DNA of 64,000 nt. Origin: Xiphydria camelus (lineage: Eukaryota; Arthropoda; Insecta; Hymenoptera; Xiphydriidae). Below, in pieces: positions 45,634 to 55,346 of the stretch. Made by a program: the position numbers and the translations under genes. The stretch is taken from positions 14,904,812 through 14,968,811 of the forward strand of contig OY783194.1 of NCBI GenBank assembly GCA_963678675.1. Direction: 5' to 3'. Below the pieces are notes generated by a model that saw nothing but the letters and a program-made list of their open reading frames with translations, ran no database searches and was not told the DNA's origin. Within the stretch, counting starts at the first letter, position 1; every line of letters begins with the position of its first letter.

Positions 45634-46348
45634 ATTACACTGATTGTGTAGACTAACATACTGCGGTCAGTCAAGCGAAACTTAGAACAGGTGTCTCAGG
45701 GACACTATCAAAGTTGTCGTTCCTGCCGGGGTAATAATATGAATTTACTAAGGTTTAAAATCGGTATACAACTTGTATATTGCATATAAATAAAAGTTAT
45801 GACAGTCAGTCAGCTGAATGTCGGGACAGAGCTGGTCAGTCAGCAAAAAAAGAAATGAAAATTTCGCGCGCTCGGCGTTGCAGGCGATTTTAAATCAGAG
45901 TATAGGAAAGAGCGCAGGTATACTCGTAGGTAAATATCACGGTCCCAAACCTTCCTTGGAAGGTAATTTCCGGACAATTCGTAACCAGCCATCTCCCGCA
46001 GTACCCGCATATTGTCCGAAAATTACCTTCCAAGGAAGGTTTGGGACCGTGATATTTACCTACGAGTATACCTGCGCTCTTTCCTATACTCTGATTTGAA
46101 ATCGCCTCCAACGCCGAGCGCGCGAAATTTTCATTTCTTTTTTTGCTGACTGACCAGCTCTGTCCCGACATTCAGCTGACTGACTGTCATAACTTTTATT
46201 TATATGCAATATACAAGTTGTATACCGATTTTCAACCTTAGTAAATTCATATTATTACCCCGGCAGGAACGACAACTTTGATAGCGTCTCTGAGACACCT
46301 GTTCTAAGTTTCGCTTGACTGACCGCAGTATGTTCACAATCAGTGTAA
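45634..46348. mobile_element. 715-bp near-perfect palindrome
   Basis: Ends ATTACACTGATTGTG and its inverse. The arms of about 345 bp pair with few differences down to a loop of about 20-45 bp near 45991 (ATTACCTTCCAAGGAAGG edges). Both strands carry the same open frame starting MSGQSWSVSKKR, which is a mirror artefact. It abuts the 3' end of the element at 44440-45632. Confidence 0.8.
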
Positions 46349-46665
46349 TAAACTATAAAAAAACAAGGCTTAGTAAATTCAGAGACTTTTTTAGGCGCTG
46401 GCTCTTGGACTATCACATAAGAAGTTTATCTTCAAACAAATTTTCGTTCCACAGACAGAATATCATACATTGTGGTTATACTGGAAGTTCAAACATGAGA
46501 GTGGTATTCTACGAATATTTAACATTCTTAACCCTTTCGGTCATTGCGTCCATTTGGATGGGCATTTCTAAATAAAACATGTTCAGAAATGTATTTTCAA
46601 GTAGTATATCACATTTGAGATTTTTTTTAATAGAAATAAAATATGTACTAAAATGCAAAGAAAAG

Positions 46666-46943
46666 TGTAGCGCCGACGCTCTTAGCATCGGAATTATCTC
46701 CCTTATTGTTTTATCTAGCCGTCTGGCGTTTTGCATGTAATCTAAATTTAAATTATAGAATAAGTCGCCCCCTATTCTCGGCGAGCGATGCCACCGGCGC
46801 GAGGGGACGCGCCTGTAGCCAAGCCGCTCACACCGATCATACGCATTTGTATCGTTCAGTTCCCGCCGAATAAAGAGTTCTTTCTTCGAGCTCGTTGTTC
46901 TTTCTTCGCCCCGCGTGGCTGCCTCACCACCCGTACCACTACA
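46666..46943 (+). repeat. Possible solo LTR
   Basis: The 278-bp sequence begins TGTAGCGCCG and ends CCACTACA (TG...CA ends, TGTAG/CTACA short inverted repeat). It contains an AATAAAGAG signal followed by a T/C-rich end. The flanking 5 bp do not match, so the TSD is absent or mutated. A long minus-strand frame through it is not a recognised protein. Confidence 0.4.
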
Positions 46944-47242
46944 TAGTACCATCACTCGACCCGCTCTCAGGCTATAAAGGAGGCCCTAGACGGTCAATCA
47001 TTTTGATCAAATGCTTGAATCAAGCGATTGAATCAAGCACGATTGACCGTCTAGGAACCTGTTTGACGTTTGAGCCAAGCCTTGACGGTGATTGATAAGG
47101 AGGCCCTAGACGGTCAATCATTTTGATCAAATGCTTGAATCAAGCGATTGATGTGCGCACCAATCAACTTCAGTGAACCTTTCAATCTTTTTATCAAAAC
47201 TTAGTCATAGTTCAGTTTTCGACTCGGCTGGTGGTTCGAACA

Positions 47243-49421
47243 ATGATGTCCAACACGGATTTGGCCTTTCTAGCATTGACGTTGGTTGTCGTTAAAAAGA
47301 AAGACCAAAAGCGGAAACGACGTTGGTCCAAGGAGTGGTACAAATTGAGAAATCGTTTCACTCATGAGAATTTACTTAATTTCCTACGCGTTTCCGAAGC
47401 CGATGATTACAAAAACTTCATCAGAATGGACGAAGGGAGTTTTGATTTTCTATTGCAATTGATACGCCCCAAAATCGAGAAAAAGGATACTAATATGCGT
47501 GAAGCGATTCCTGCAACTCAGAGACTTTCCATCACATTAAGGTATCTGGCTTCTGGCATGGATGTGGAAGACCTGAAATTCTTGTGCGCCATTGCTCCTC
47601 AGACTCTGGGACTCATTATAATGGAAACTTGCTCAGCAATTATAGAGGCATTAAAAGAGAACATTCAGGTATGTATCTATATTTTCTTTAACCTTTAATT
47701 TTATTATATAAAGTACAAATATAGGTATAAATAAATTATTTCACATTGAGGTGAAAGATGAAAAAAAATCAGCAGCATTTGCGTTCTGAGAGGTTTCTTG
47801 ATATTGTTGTTGGTGTGCTGAAGTGGGAGAAGGCAAAGGAGAACTGTAAACTTGTGGTGCCGAGTTGGGATATCGTTGCATATTGTGACTTGAATAATTA
47901 AAAAAATTAGGCGATGACGACGAAGATGTTGGCGAAGGTGACCAACGTGGATACATTTCAAAACGTAATCCGTCCCTTGTCAAGTTTCCCGATTCTGCTT
48001 CAAAAAGCGTGTCGTTAATGATTTTTTCAGCGAAGCGTCTTTGGTCAGGAAGTAGCCTCTTTAATTTAATTGCCCAGCCCTTAGCTAGTATGTCCTCTTC
48101 TGACTCGGGCCTCTTAAAATACTCAGTTGCTAATCCCACCAGTTGTTCAGTGGAATCTGACTGAACTTTTCTTTTCTTTTTTGGTGGAAGTGGAAGGGCT
48201 TGTTCATTGAGACTAGGTGGAGCAGCTTTGTTGGAAAGGGACTCTTCACTTTGGGAGGCAAACTGTGACTGTGGGTCATCATCAGACAATGGTTGCTAAA
48301 ACAAACAAAATAAATTGATAAATTAATGAAAATGATTGAAAAAAACTTATTAGTACACAAATACGTTCAATTACATGTACCTATTTATTTCTTGTGTTAC
48401 TACTAAAATGTTTATGCAACGATATCTCAACTCGGCACCACAAGTTTACAGTTTTCCTTTGCCTTCTCCCACTTCAGCACACCAACAACAATATCAAGAA
48501 ACCTCTCAGAACGCAAATGCTGCTGTTTTTTTTTCATCTTTCACCTCAATGTGAAATTGAAACAAACTATGGAGATAATACTAAAATTTTTGTTTCGTAT
48601 TGTTAAAGGTTCCTAAATCTGAAGAGGGATGGAAGCAAGTCGCACAGGGATTCGAAGATCAATGGAATTTCCATAATTGTATCGGGAGCATCGATGGCAA
48701 GCACGTGTTACTCCAAAAACCCTATAACTCTGGTTCTTATTACTACAATTATAAAGGTTCCTTCAGTATTGTGCTTATGGCTATTGTTAATTCCAATTAT
48801 GAATTTATGATGGTCGACGTAGGAGCGAATGGTCGAGTGTCGGATGGAGGTGTGATGAAGAATACGTTGTTTTGGCAGAAGTTGTCTAAGAACCAACTTA
48901 ATATACCTGATTCTCGTGAGTTTCCAGGTACTGATAAAAAGTTTCCGTACGTGTTCGTTGGAGACGAGGCTTTTCAACTAATGCCTAATTTTATGAAACC
49001 CTACAACAGAGCCTTATTGACAGATGAGAGAAAGATATTCAATTACAGATTGTCCCGAGCAAGGAGGGTTGTTGAAAATGTTTTTGGAATATTAACTAAG
49101 CGATTCAAAATATTTCAGAAAGAAATTAAATTTGAACCTAACAAAGCTAGAAAAATTGTTCTCGCGTGCTGTCATTTGCACAACTACCTGTGTACGAGAA
49201 CCAGAGCCAAATATTTACAACCTAATGACGTTGATATTGAAAATCCTTCGACTGGTGCTGTGGAACATGGGTCATGGAGACAAGACACACAGTTGATGAC
49301 ACCACTTCAAAGAACAAGAGGCAACTCAGTTGTTGAAGCAAAAAAAGTGAGGGATGATTTCTGTGAATTCTTCAACACCTCTGGGGCAGTTCCATGGCAA
49401 AATAAGTGCCTGAATAATTAG
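47243..49421 (+). CDS. PIF/Harbinger DDE transposase, left unit
   Basis: Exon 1 is 47243-47668, ending NIQ at a CAG|GTATGT donor. Exon 2 is 48609-49421, starting at a TTAAAG acceptor with VPKSEEGWKQVA. Phase 0 is kept and the protein is about 412 residues, the usual size. The N-terminal part has RWSKEWYKLRNRF and the FLRVSEADDYKNFIRMDE region. The catalytic part shows NCIGSIDGKHV (first Asp), MMVDVGANGRVSDGGV and YVFVGDEAFQLMPNFMKPY, then NYRLSRARRVVENVFGI with the final Glu, and ends CLNN. No stops or frameshifts, so it is potentially active. It cuts and pastes elements carrying the matching ends. The 940-bp intron contains, in antisense, the last exon of the partner gene. I chose the ATG at 47243 because the frame upstream starts only with GTG. 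Confidence 0.9.
47738..48557. repeat. Inverted duplication of the MADF gene's 3' end inside the transposase intron
   Basis: 144 bp at 48414-48557 are an inverted copy of 47738-47881, which is the last 46 codons and stop of the MADF-like gene; I noted three mismatches. The copy reads sense on the plus strand within the transposase intron. The pair can fold into a hairpin in either pre-mRNA. The same arrangement is mirrored in the right unit at about 51819-51962 and 52495-52638. Confidence 0.85.
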
Positions 49422-50035
49422 TAACAACAAGACTAGTAGCAGTATATTTTGTATTGTTTAACGATAAAATCAATAAAAATTGAGAAACTGGTATTTTGTC
49501 TGTTATTTTATACCCATGCATACGACTAAGTAATACCTTTGAAGTATTCCAGTCAAGTAACGAAGTTTAGCATGAGAAATTTACATAATTATGTACAGCA
49601 ATATAAAGTGCTTACCTCTGAAGTTTCGGTTGGTGCTACTTCTATCTGATCCTTTATGAAAGAAAGCTCCTTGTAATACCACAACGAAGGTTCCGGGATG
49701 TCATCCGTTGAAGCCCCAGACACCTTTTGTCTCTCGATTGCCTTATGCTCCCTATTGAAATTGGTTCTCAAAACATTAATTTTCTTCTTCAATTCATTAA
49801 CTGTGTAATCCGGTTTTAACGCCTTCAATGTCCGTACTATTTTTTCAAAAGCAGCACTTTTTTTGTTCCTATTAAAATAGTCCTTGCTCTTTACCCTCCA
49901 GAGTTCAGGGCAATCTCTGTACAAGTCAATTAAGAGACTTATAAACTCGTGTTCCGAATTTTGCAGTTGCTGGCTCTTCCCAACACTTTCCTCTTCGTTT
50001 TCCACTGGAGTTTCGGAGAGCGGTGAAGCCTCCAT
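47741..50035 (-). CDS. Harbinger MADF/BESS-like accessory protein, left unit
   Basis: Exon 1 is 50035-49616, ending TSE at GAG|GTAAGC. Exon 2 is 48295-47741, starting at TTTTAG with QPLSDDD. Phase 0 is kept; about 324 residues. Residues about 28-115 form a MADF (Myb/SANT-like) domain: FISLLIDLYRDCPELWRVKS, then FEKIVRTLKALKPDYTVNEL and a C-terminal WYY-x2-L. Exon 2 has a strong basic signal, PPKKKRKV. It also has a BESS-like helix (LLPDQRRFAEKIINDTLFEA) and a Ser/Pro/Gln-rich tail. Harbinger elements encode such a partner, which binds DNA and brings the transposase into the nucleus. Its intron contains the transposase catalytic exon in antisense. Confidence 0.88.
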
Positions 50036-50129
50036 GGTAGCCGCTATGTGACTGACGCAATGCTTGATAAAACCCAGCCTACACGGTCAATCGCTTGAGA
50101 CAAATGCTTGAGTCATTCAAACATTCTAT

Positions 50130-50246
50130 AGGAGGCCCTAGACGGTCAATCATTTTGATCAAATGCTTGAATCAAGCGATTGAATCAAGCACGATTGACC
50201 GTCTAGGAACCTGTTTGACGTTTGAGCCAAGCCTTGACGGTGATTG
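50130..50246. repeat. Asymmetric centre of the palindrome
   Basis: The 117-bp spacer (AGGAGGCCCTAGACGGTCAA to GACGGTGATTGA) is identical to the outer fragment at 46978-47094 and contains its own inverted pair (CCTAGACGGTCAATC and GATTGACCGTCTAGG). It breaks the mirror symmetry, so the left unit is flanked by two direct copies of the fragment. Confidence 0.85.
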
Positions 50247-50340
50247 ATAGAATGTTTGAATGACTCAAGCATTTGTCTCAAGCGATTGACCGTGTAGGCT
50301 GGGTTTTATCAAGCATTGCGTCAGTCACATAGCGGCTACC

Positions 50341-52635
50341 ATGGAGGCTTCACCGCTCTCCGAAACTCCAGTGGAAAACGAAGAGGAAAGTGTTGGGAAG
50401 AGCCAGCAACTGCAAAATTCGGAACACGAGTTTATAAGTCTCTTAATTGACTTGTACAGAGATTGCCCTGAACTCTGGAGGGTAAAGAGCAAGGACTATT
50501 TTAATAGGAACAAAAAAAGTGCTGCTTTTGAAAAAATAGTACGGGCATTGAAGGCGTTAAAACCGGATTACACAGTTAATGAATTGAAGAAGAAAATTAA
50601 TGTTTTGAGAACCAATTTCAATAGGGAGCATAAGGCAATCGAGAGACAAAAGGTGTCTGGGGCTTCAACGGATGACATCCCGGAACCTTCGTTGTGGTAT
50701 TACAAGGAGCTTTCTTTCATAAAGGATCAGATAGAAGTAGCACCAACCGAAACTTCAGAGGTAAGCACTTTATATTGCTGTACATAATTATGTAAATTTC
50801 TCATGCTAAACTTCGTTACTTGACTGGAATACTTCAAAGGTATTACTTAGTCGTATGCATGGGTATAAAATAACAGACAAAATACCAGTTTCTCAATTTT
50901 TATTGATTTTATCGTTAAACAATACAAAATATACTGCTACTAGTCTTGTTGTTACTAATTATTCAGGCACTTATTTTGCCATGGAACTGCCCCAGAGGTG
51001 TTGAAGAATTCACAGAAATCATCCCTCACTTTTTTTGCTTCAACAACTGAGTTGCCTCTTGTTCTTTGAAGTGGTGTCATCAACTGTGTGTCTTGTCTCC
51101 ATGACCCATGTTCCACAGCACCAGTCGAAGGATTTTCAATATCAACGTCATTAGGTTGTAAATATTTGGCTCTGGTTCTCGTACACAGGTAGTTGTGCAA
51201 ATGACAGCACGCGAGAACAATTTTTCTAGCTTTGTTAGGTTCAAATTTAATTTCTTTCTGAAATATTTTGAATCGCTTAGTTAATATTCCAAAAACATTT
51301 TCAACAACCCTCCTTGCTCGGGACAATCTGTAATTGAATATCTTTCTCTCATCTGTCAATAAGGCTCTGTTGTAGGGTTTCATAAAATTAGGCATTAGTT
51401 GAAAAGCCTCGTCTCCAACGAACACGTACGGAAACTTTTTATCAGTACCTGGAAACTCACGAGAATCAGGTATATTAAGTTGGTTCTTAGACAACTTCTG
51501 CCAAAACAACGTATTCTTCATCACACCTCCATCCGACACTCGACCATTCGCTCCTACGTCGACCATCATAAATTCATAATTGGAATTAACAATAGCCATA
51601 AGCACAATACTGAAGGAACCTTTATAATTGTAGTAATAAGAACCAGAGTTATAGGGTTTTTGGAGTAACACGTGCTTGCCATCGACGCTCCCGATACAAT
51701 TATGGAAATTCCATTGATCTTCGAATCCCTGTGCGACTTGCTTCCATCCCTCTTCAGATTTAGGAACCTTTAACAATACGAAACAAAAATTTTAGTATTA
51801 TCTCCATAGTTTGTTTCAATTTCACATTGAGGTGAAAGATGAAAAAAAATCAGCAGCATTTGCGTTCTGAGAGGTTTCTTGATATTGTTGTTGGTGTGCT
51901 GAAGTGGGAGAAGGCAAAGGAAAACTGTAAACTTGTGGTGCCGAGTTGAGATATCGTTGCATAAACATTTTAGTAGTAACACAAGAAATAAATAGGTACA
52001 TGTAATTGAACGTATTTGTGTACTAATAAGTTTTTTTCAATCATTTTCATTAATTTATCAATTTATTTTGTTTGTTTTAGCAACCATTGTCTGATGATGA
52101 CCCACAGTCACAGTTTGCCTCCCAAAGTGAAGAGTCCCTTTCCAACAAAGCTGCTCCACCTAGTCTCAATGAACAAGCCCTTCCACTTCCACCAAAAAAG
52201 AAAAGAAAAGTTCAGTCAGATTCCACTGAACAACTGGTGGGATTAGCAACTGAGTATTTTAAGAGGCCCGAGTCAGAAGAGGACATACTAGCTAAGGGCT
52301 GGGCAATTAAATTAAAGAGGCTACTTCCTGACCAAAGACGCTTCGCTGAAAAAATCATTAACGACACGCTTTTTGAAGCAGAATCGGGAAACTTGACAAG
52401 GGACGGATTACGTTTTGAAATGTATCCACGTTGGTCACCTTCGCCAACATCTTCGTCGTCATCGCCTAATTTTTTTAATTATTCAAGTCACAATATGCAA
52501 CGATATCCCAACTCGGCACCACAAGTTTACAGTTCTCCTTTGCCTTCTCCCACTTCAGCACACCAACAACAATATCAAGAAACCTCTCAGAACGCAAATG
52601 CTGCTGATTTTTTTTCATCTTTCACCTCAATGTGA
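50341..52635 (+). CDS. Harbinger MADF/BESS-like accessory protein, right unit
   Basis: Mirror copy of the left gene. Exon 1 is 50341-50760 and exon 2 is 52081-52635, with the same splice sites (GAG|GTAAGC and TTTTAG|CAACC). The protein is about 324 residues and differs from the left copy by one noticed residue (KIVRALKAL instead of KIVRTLKAL). MADF domain, PPKKKRKV signal and BESS-like helix are intact. The intron 50761-52080 contains the antisense transposase exon 2 of the right unit. The two MADF genes start about 306 bp apart and diverge from the palindrome centre. Confidence 0.88.
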
Positions 52636-53133
52636 AATAATTTATTTATACCTATATTTGTACTTTATATAATAAAATTAAAGGTTAAAGAAAATATAGA
52701 TACATACCTGAATGTTCTCTTTTAATGCCTCTATAATTGCTGAGCAAGTTTCCATTATAATGAGTCCCAGAGTCTGAGGAGCAATGGCGCACAAGAATTT
52801 CAGGTCTTCCACATCCATGCCAGAAGCCAGATACCTTAATGTGATGGAAAGTCTCTGAGTTGCAGGAATCGCTTCACGCATATTAGTATCCTTTTTCTCG
52901 ATTTTGGGGCGTATCAATTGCAATAGAAAATCAAAACTCCCTTCGTCCATTCTGATGAAGTTTTTGTAATCATCGGCTTCGGAAACGCGTAGGAAATTAA
53001 GTAAATTCTCATGAGTGAAACGATTTCTCAATTTGTACCACTCCTTGGACCAACGTCGTTTCCGCTTTTGGTCTTTCTTTTTAACGACAACCAACGTCAA
53101 TGCTAGAAAGGCCAAATCCGTGTTAGACATCAT
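50955..53133 (-). CDS. PIF/Harbinger DDE transposase, right unit
   Basis: Mirror copy. Exon 1 is 53133-52708 and exon 2 is 51767-50955, with the same phase-0 junction; about 412 residues. It differs from the left copy by one noticed residue (CIGSVDGKHV instead of CIGSIDGKHV), next to the first catalytic Asp and conservative. All DDE motifs are intact. The intron 52707-51768 contains the antisense MADF exon 2 and its inverted duplicate. Confidence 0.9.
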
Positions 53134-53401
53134 TGTTCGAACCACCAGCCGAGTCGAAAACTGAACTATGACTAAGTTTTGATAAAAAGATTGAAAGGTT
53201 CACTGAAGTTGATTGGTGCGCACATCAATCGCTTGATTCAAGCATTTGATCAAAATGATTGACCGTCTAGGGCCTCCTTATCAATCACCGTCAAGGCTTG
53301 GCTCAAACGTCAAACAGGTTCCTAGACGGTCAATCGTGCTTGATTCAATCGCTTGATTCAAGCATTTGATCAAAATGATTGACCGTCTAGGGCCTCCTTT
53401 A

Positions 53402-53680
53402 CATACACACGGTCGAGAGCGCTAGAGTGGGGGCTTTCCGGTGGCGCACGCACGAGAGCGCTAGAGTGGGGAGCGACATATCCATCTTAAGAGGCCGACA
53501 TACCAGGCCCACTAGTTTCTCCTGCGGGGCAGCGGTGAGACGAGGTAATGTCAAAACGCTAGAAGGGGGTGGAGCTACGCGAGGTTAGCGATGTTGCCAA
53601 ATGCATGCAGTGTGGACATGGTCCGGTCTTACGCCGGCCTCAGTGGCGAGAGTATGGCTCGCTCCCGTTTAGACCGGGAT
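53402..53680. other. Unassigned GC-richer flank with short repeats
   Basis: GAGAGCGCTAGAGTGGGG occurs twice (about 53413 and 53455). No gene. Confidence 0.4.
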
Positions 53681-53737
53681 ACCGCGTCGCGCGCGCGTTC
53701 CAAGTGTCTCCGGGATTGGCGTACGTCATGTCACCAA

Positions 53738-53812
53738 CGCTTCGATAGCGCAACGGTTAAGTTGCCGGGCTGGGGGTCTCGATGTCGCGGGTTCAATTCT
53801 TGTTGGGATTTT
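53738..53812 (+). promoter_or_regulatory. tRNA-like pol III A/B boxes in the foldback arm
   Basis: A and B boxes are at tRNA spacing, and the T-arm pairs with G-U wobble (GCGGG-TTCAATT-CTTGT). A T8 run follows as a likely pol III stop. The acceptor stem does not close, so a functional tRNA is unlikely. The right arm repeats it on the minus strand. Confidence 0.55.
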
Positions 53813-53990
53813 TTTTTATTAACTTTTTTCATTCGATTACAACCTTTTCTTGTTATAGAAAGTGGTTTACATTATCGAATAAAATAAGAGTTTCAATTTT
53901 TTTCATAGTTTTACGTTATTTTCTTCCTCGTTGAGGTGAACCAATATTATTAGAAAGAACAGTTGGAAGCATCGTTGCATTTTTTTATTC

Positions 53991-54197
53991 TTACATTTCG
54001 TCATGGGAATTTTTGGCTGCCGAAGATTTTATACATGATTTTGGATAATAATTGTCGAAAAAACATTTGAAGCACACCGTATTTTGACACCATGAACATT
54101 TGACGAATGGAACTTTGCCACACGCACATTTACACTTTAAAAGCGTTATGGGAAAGCAAATTTCATTGACATTTTCGAAAAACGGCCTGGTTGGCAA
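53991..54197 (-). pseudogene. Cys-rich, piggyBac C-terminal-like fragment
   Basis: A 68-residue frame with FFENVNEICFPITLLKCKCA, then CGKVPFVKCSWCQNTVCFKC, then FFDNYYPKSC. The Cys spacing and flanking NVxE(I/V)CFP match the fragment at 5630-5872. No catalytic domain. It fills the foldback loop precisely, so either the rest of the transposase was deleted or this small domain is what the foldbacks retain. Confidence 0.5.
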
Positions 54198-54476
54198 TAA
54201 TATTGGTTCACCTCAACGAGGAAGAAAAAATAACGTAAAACTATAAAAACAATTGAAACTTTTATTTTATTCGATAATGTAAACCACTTTCTATAACAAG
54301 AAGGGATTGTATAATCGAATGAAAAAAGTTAATAAAAAAAAAAAACCCGACAAGACTTGAACCCGCGACATCGAGACTCCCAGCCCGGCAACTTAACCGT
54401 TGCGCTATCGAAGCATTGGTAACATTGTGCACGCCAATCCCGAAGACACTTGGAACGCGCGCGCGACGCTATTCCA

Positions 54477-55346
54477 AGAAGTTTTCAAGACAAAATCGAT
54501 TTGACATCTACCGGGGTCCCCTTGTGAGATACGCCCTTACGTGATAAGACCGACGATATTCTGCTATTCGTGGCGGAGACAAATCTGACAACCCCGCAGT
54601 CCGTACGTAGTGAAGACGCTAGATGGAAGCATTACTCGGCTGATAAAAGTAGACGAGTAATAGGTTTGAAATAAAGGTTTTCTGCAATGGGCTTTCAGAA
54701 ATCTTTCGTGCAAAAGGCGGTAGTACCTTGTAAAAGGTTTATTTTAGGGTCCCATAGAAGAATTAATTTCAATACTTTGATTGTTTCCGCGTTTACAACT
54801 TGCAAAATATAGGTATATTTGTGAGGTCGCCGATCTATTACAACAAAGAAATTTATTTATTTTTTTCTATAGGGCCCTAGATTTATGTTTTTTAAGTGTG
54901 GTGGCGAAAAGTACAAAAGGTTCTTATGCACCATGTTGGAATTATCGCTTTACAGCCGCGACAACTTTTCGGGCGTTTCCAGACGGGGTGTGTCGGCCGC
55001 TTAACTGGCTCGTCGAAAACCTAGAAATGCCCCCCATTATACGGGAACATAAACATTTTCAATGTTAAAAATTTCTGTGCTTAAAATTGATACTAGAGTT
55101 TAAAAAAATTGTACTGCTGAATTCCGAGCCATGCTTGATTTTTAAACAAATCTGAAAATATTAATGTGGCATTTCTTCAACGATTTTGTAAAGTGAAAAT
55201 TACCAAAAGATTTTATAATTTTTACAATCTTTGAAGTATTATATTATTCACCAATTCTTCCAGAATTTTTGGATTACTGCGCCAGTTTTAAAAACAATGA
55301 GAAGTAACTTTTTAGTGCTTTTCGGCTCATTAGAGTTATACATATA
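54477..55346. other. No recognisable gene
   Basis: Plain sequence with an unrecognised 95-residue frame at 54781-55068. Confidence 0.4.

Larger units (their letters stand above)
46975..53401. mobile_element. 6.4-kb palindrome of two inverted PIF/Harbinger units
   Basis: The arms 46975-50129 and 50247-53401 (3,155 bp each) are inverted copies; I noticed only three differences in the parts compared (one Thr/Ala and one Ile/Val codon, one T/A in an intron). Outer ends are AAGGAGGCCCTAGACGGTCA between TA dinucleotides. Each arm carries two interlocked spliced genes. A 120-bp end fragment precedes each unit (46977-47096 and its inverse 53280-53399) and forms the 117-bp asymmetric spacer at the centre. 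The centre is also bounded by a second inverted pair (AAAACCCAGCCTACACGGTC, about 50076-50129 and 50247-50300). Confidence 0.9.
53681..54476. mobile_element. Second tRNA-like foldback with a Cys-rich remnant
   Basis: The arms at 53681-53951 and 54197-54476 are inverted copies (GCGCGCGCGTTCCAAGTGTC outer, TAATATTGGTTCACCTCAAC inner). Each arm has a tRNA-like block: A box TAGCGCAACGG (53746-53756), B box GGTTCAATTC (53790-53799), then a T run; the inverse copy is at about 54340-54415. The loop encodes the Cys-rich fragment 54197-53991. The architecture is the same as the element at 5135-6345 although the sequences differ, so it is a distinct family of the same design. Confidence 0.7.

Noticed and set aside
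45818..46171. Same 93-residue frame on both strands
   Set aside because: A mirror artefact of the 715-bp palindrome; not a known protein.
46509..46955. 148-residue minus-strand frame
   Set aside because: It crosses the LTR-like sequence and has no recognisable domain.
46975..53401. Dismissal as a pure assembly mirror artefact
   Set aside because: The arms differ at several bases and the centre has a unique asymmetric spacer; an artefact remains possible but is not the simplest reading.
53738..53812. Functional tRNA gene
   Set aside because: The T arm pairs, but the acceptor stem does not close and the block is part of an inverted-repeat element.
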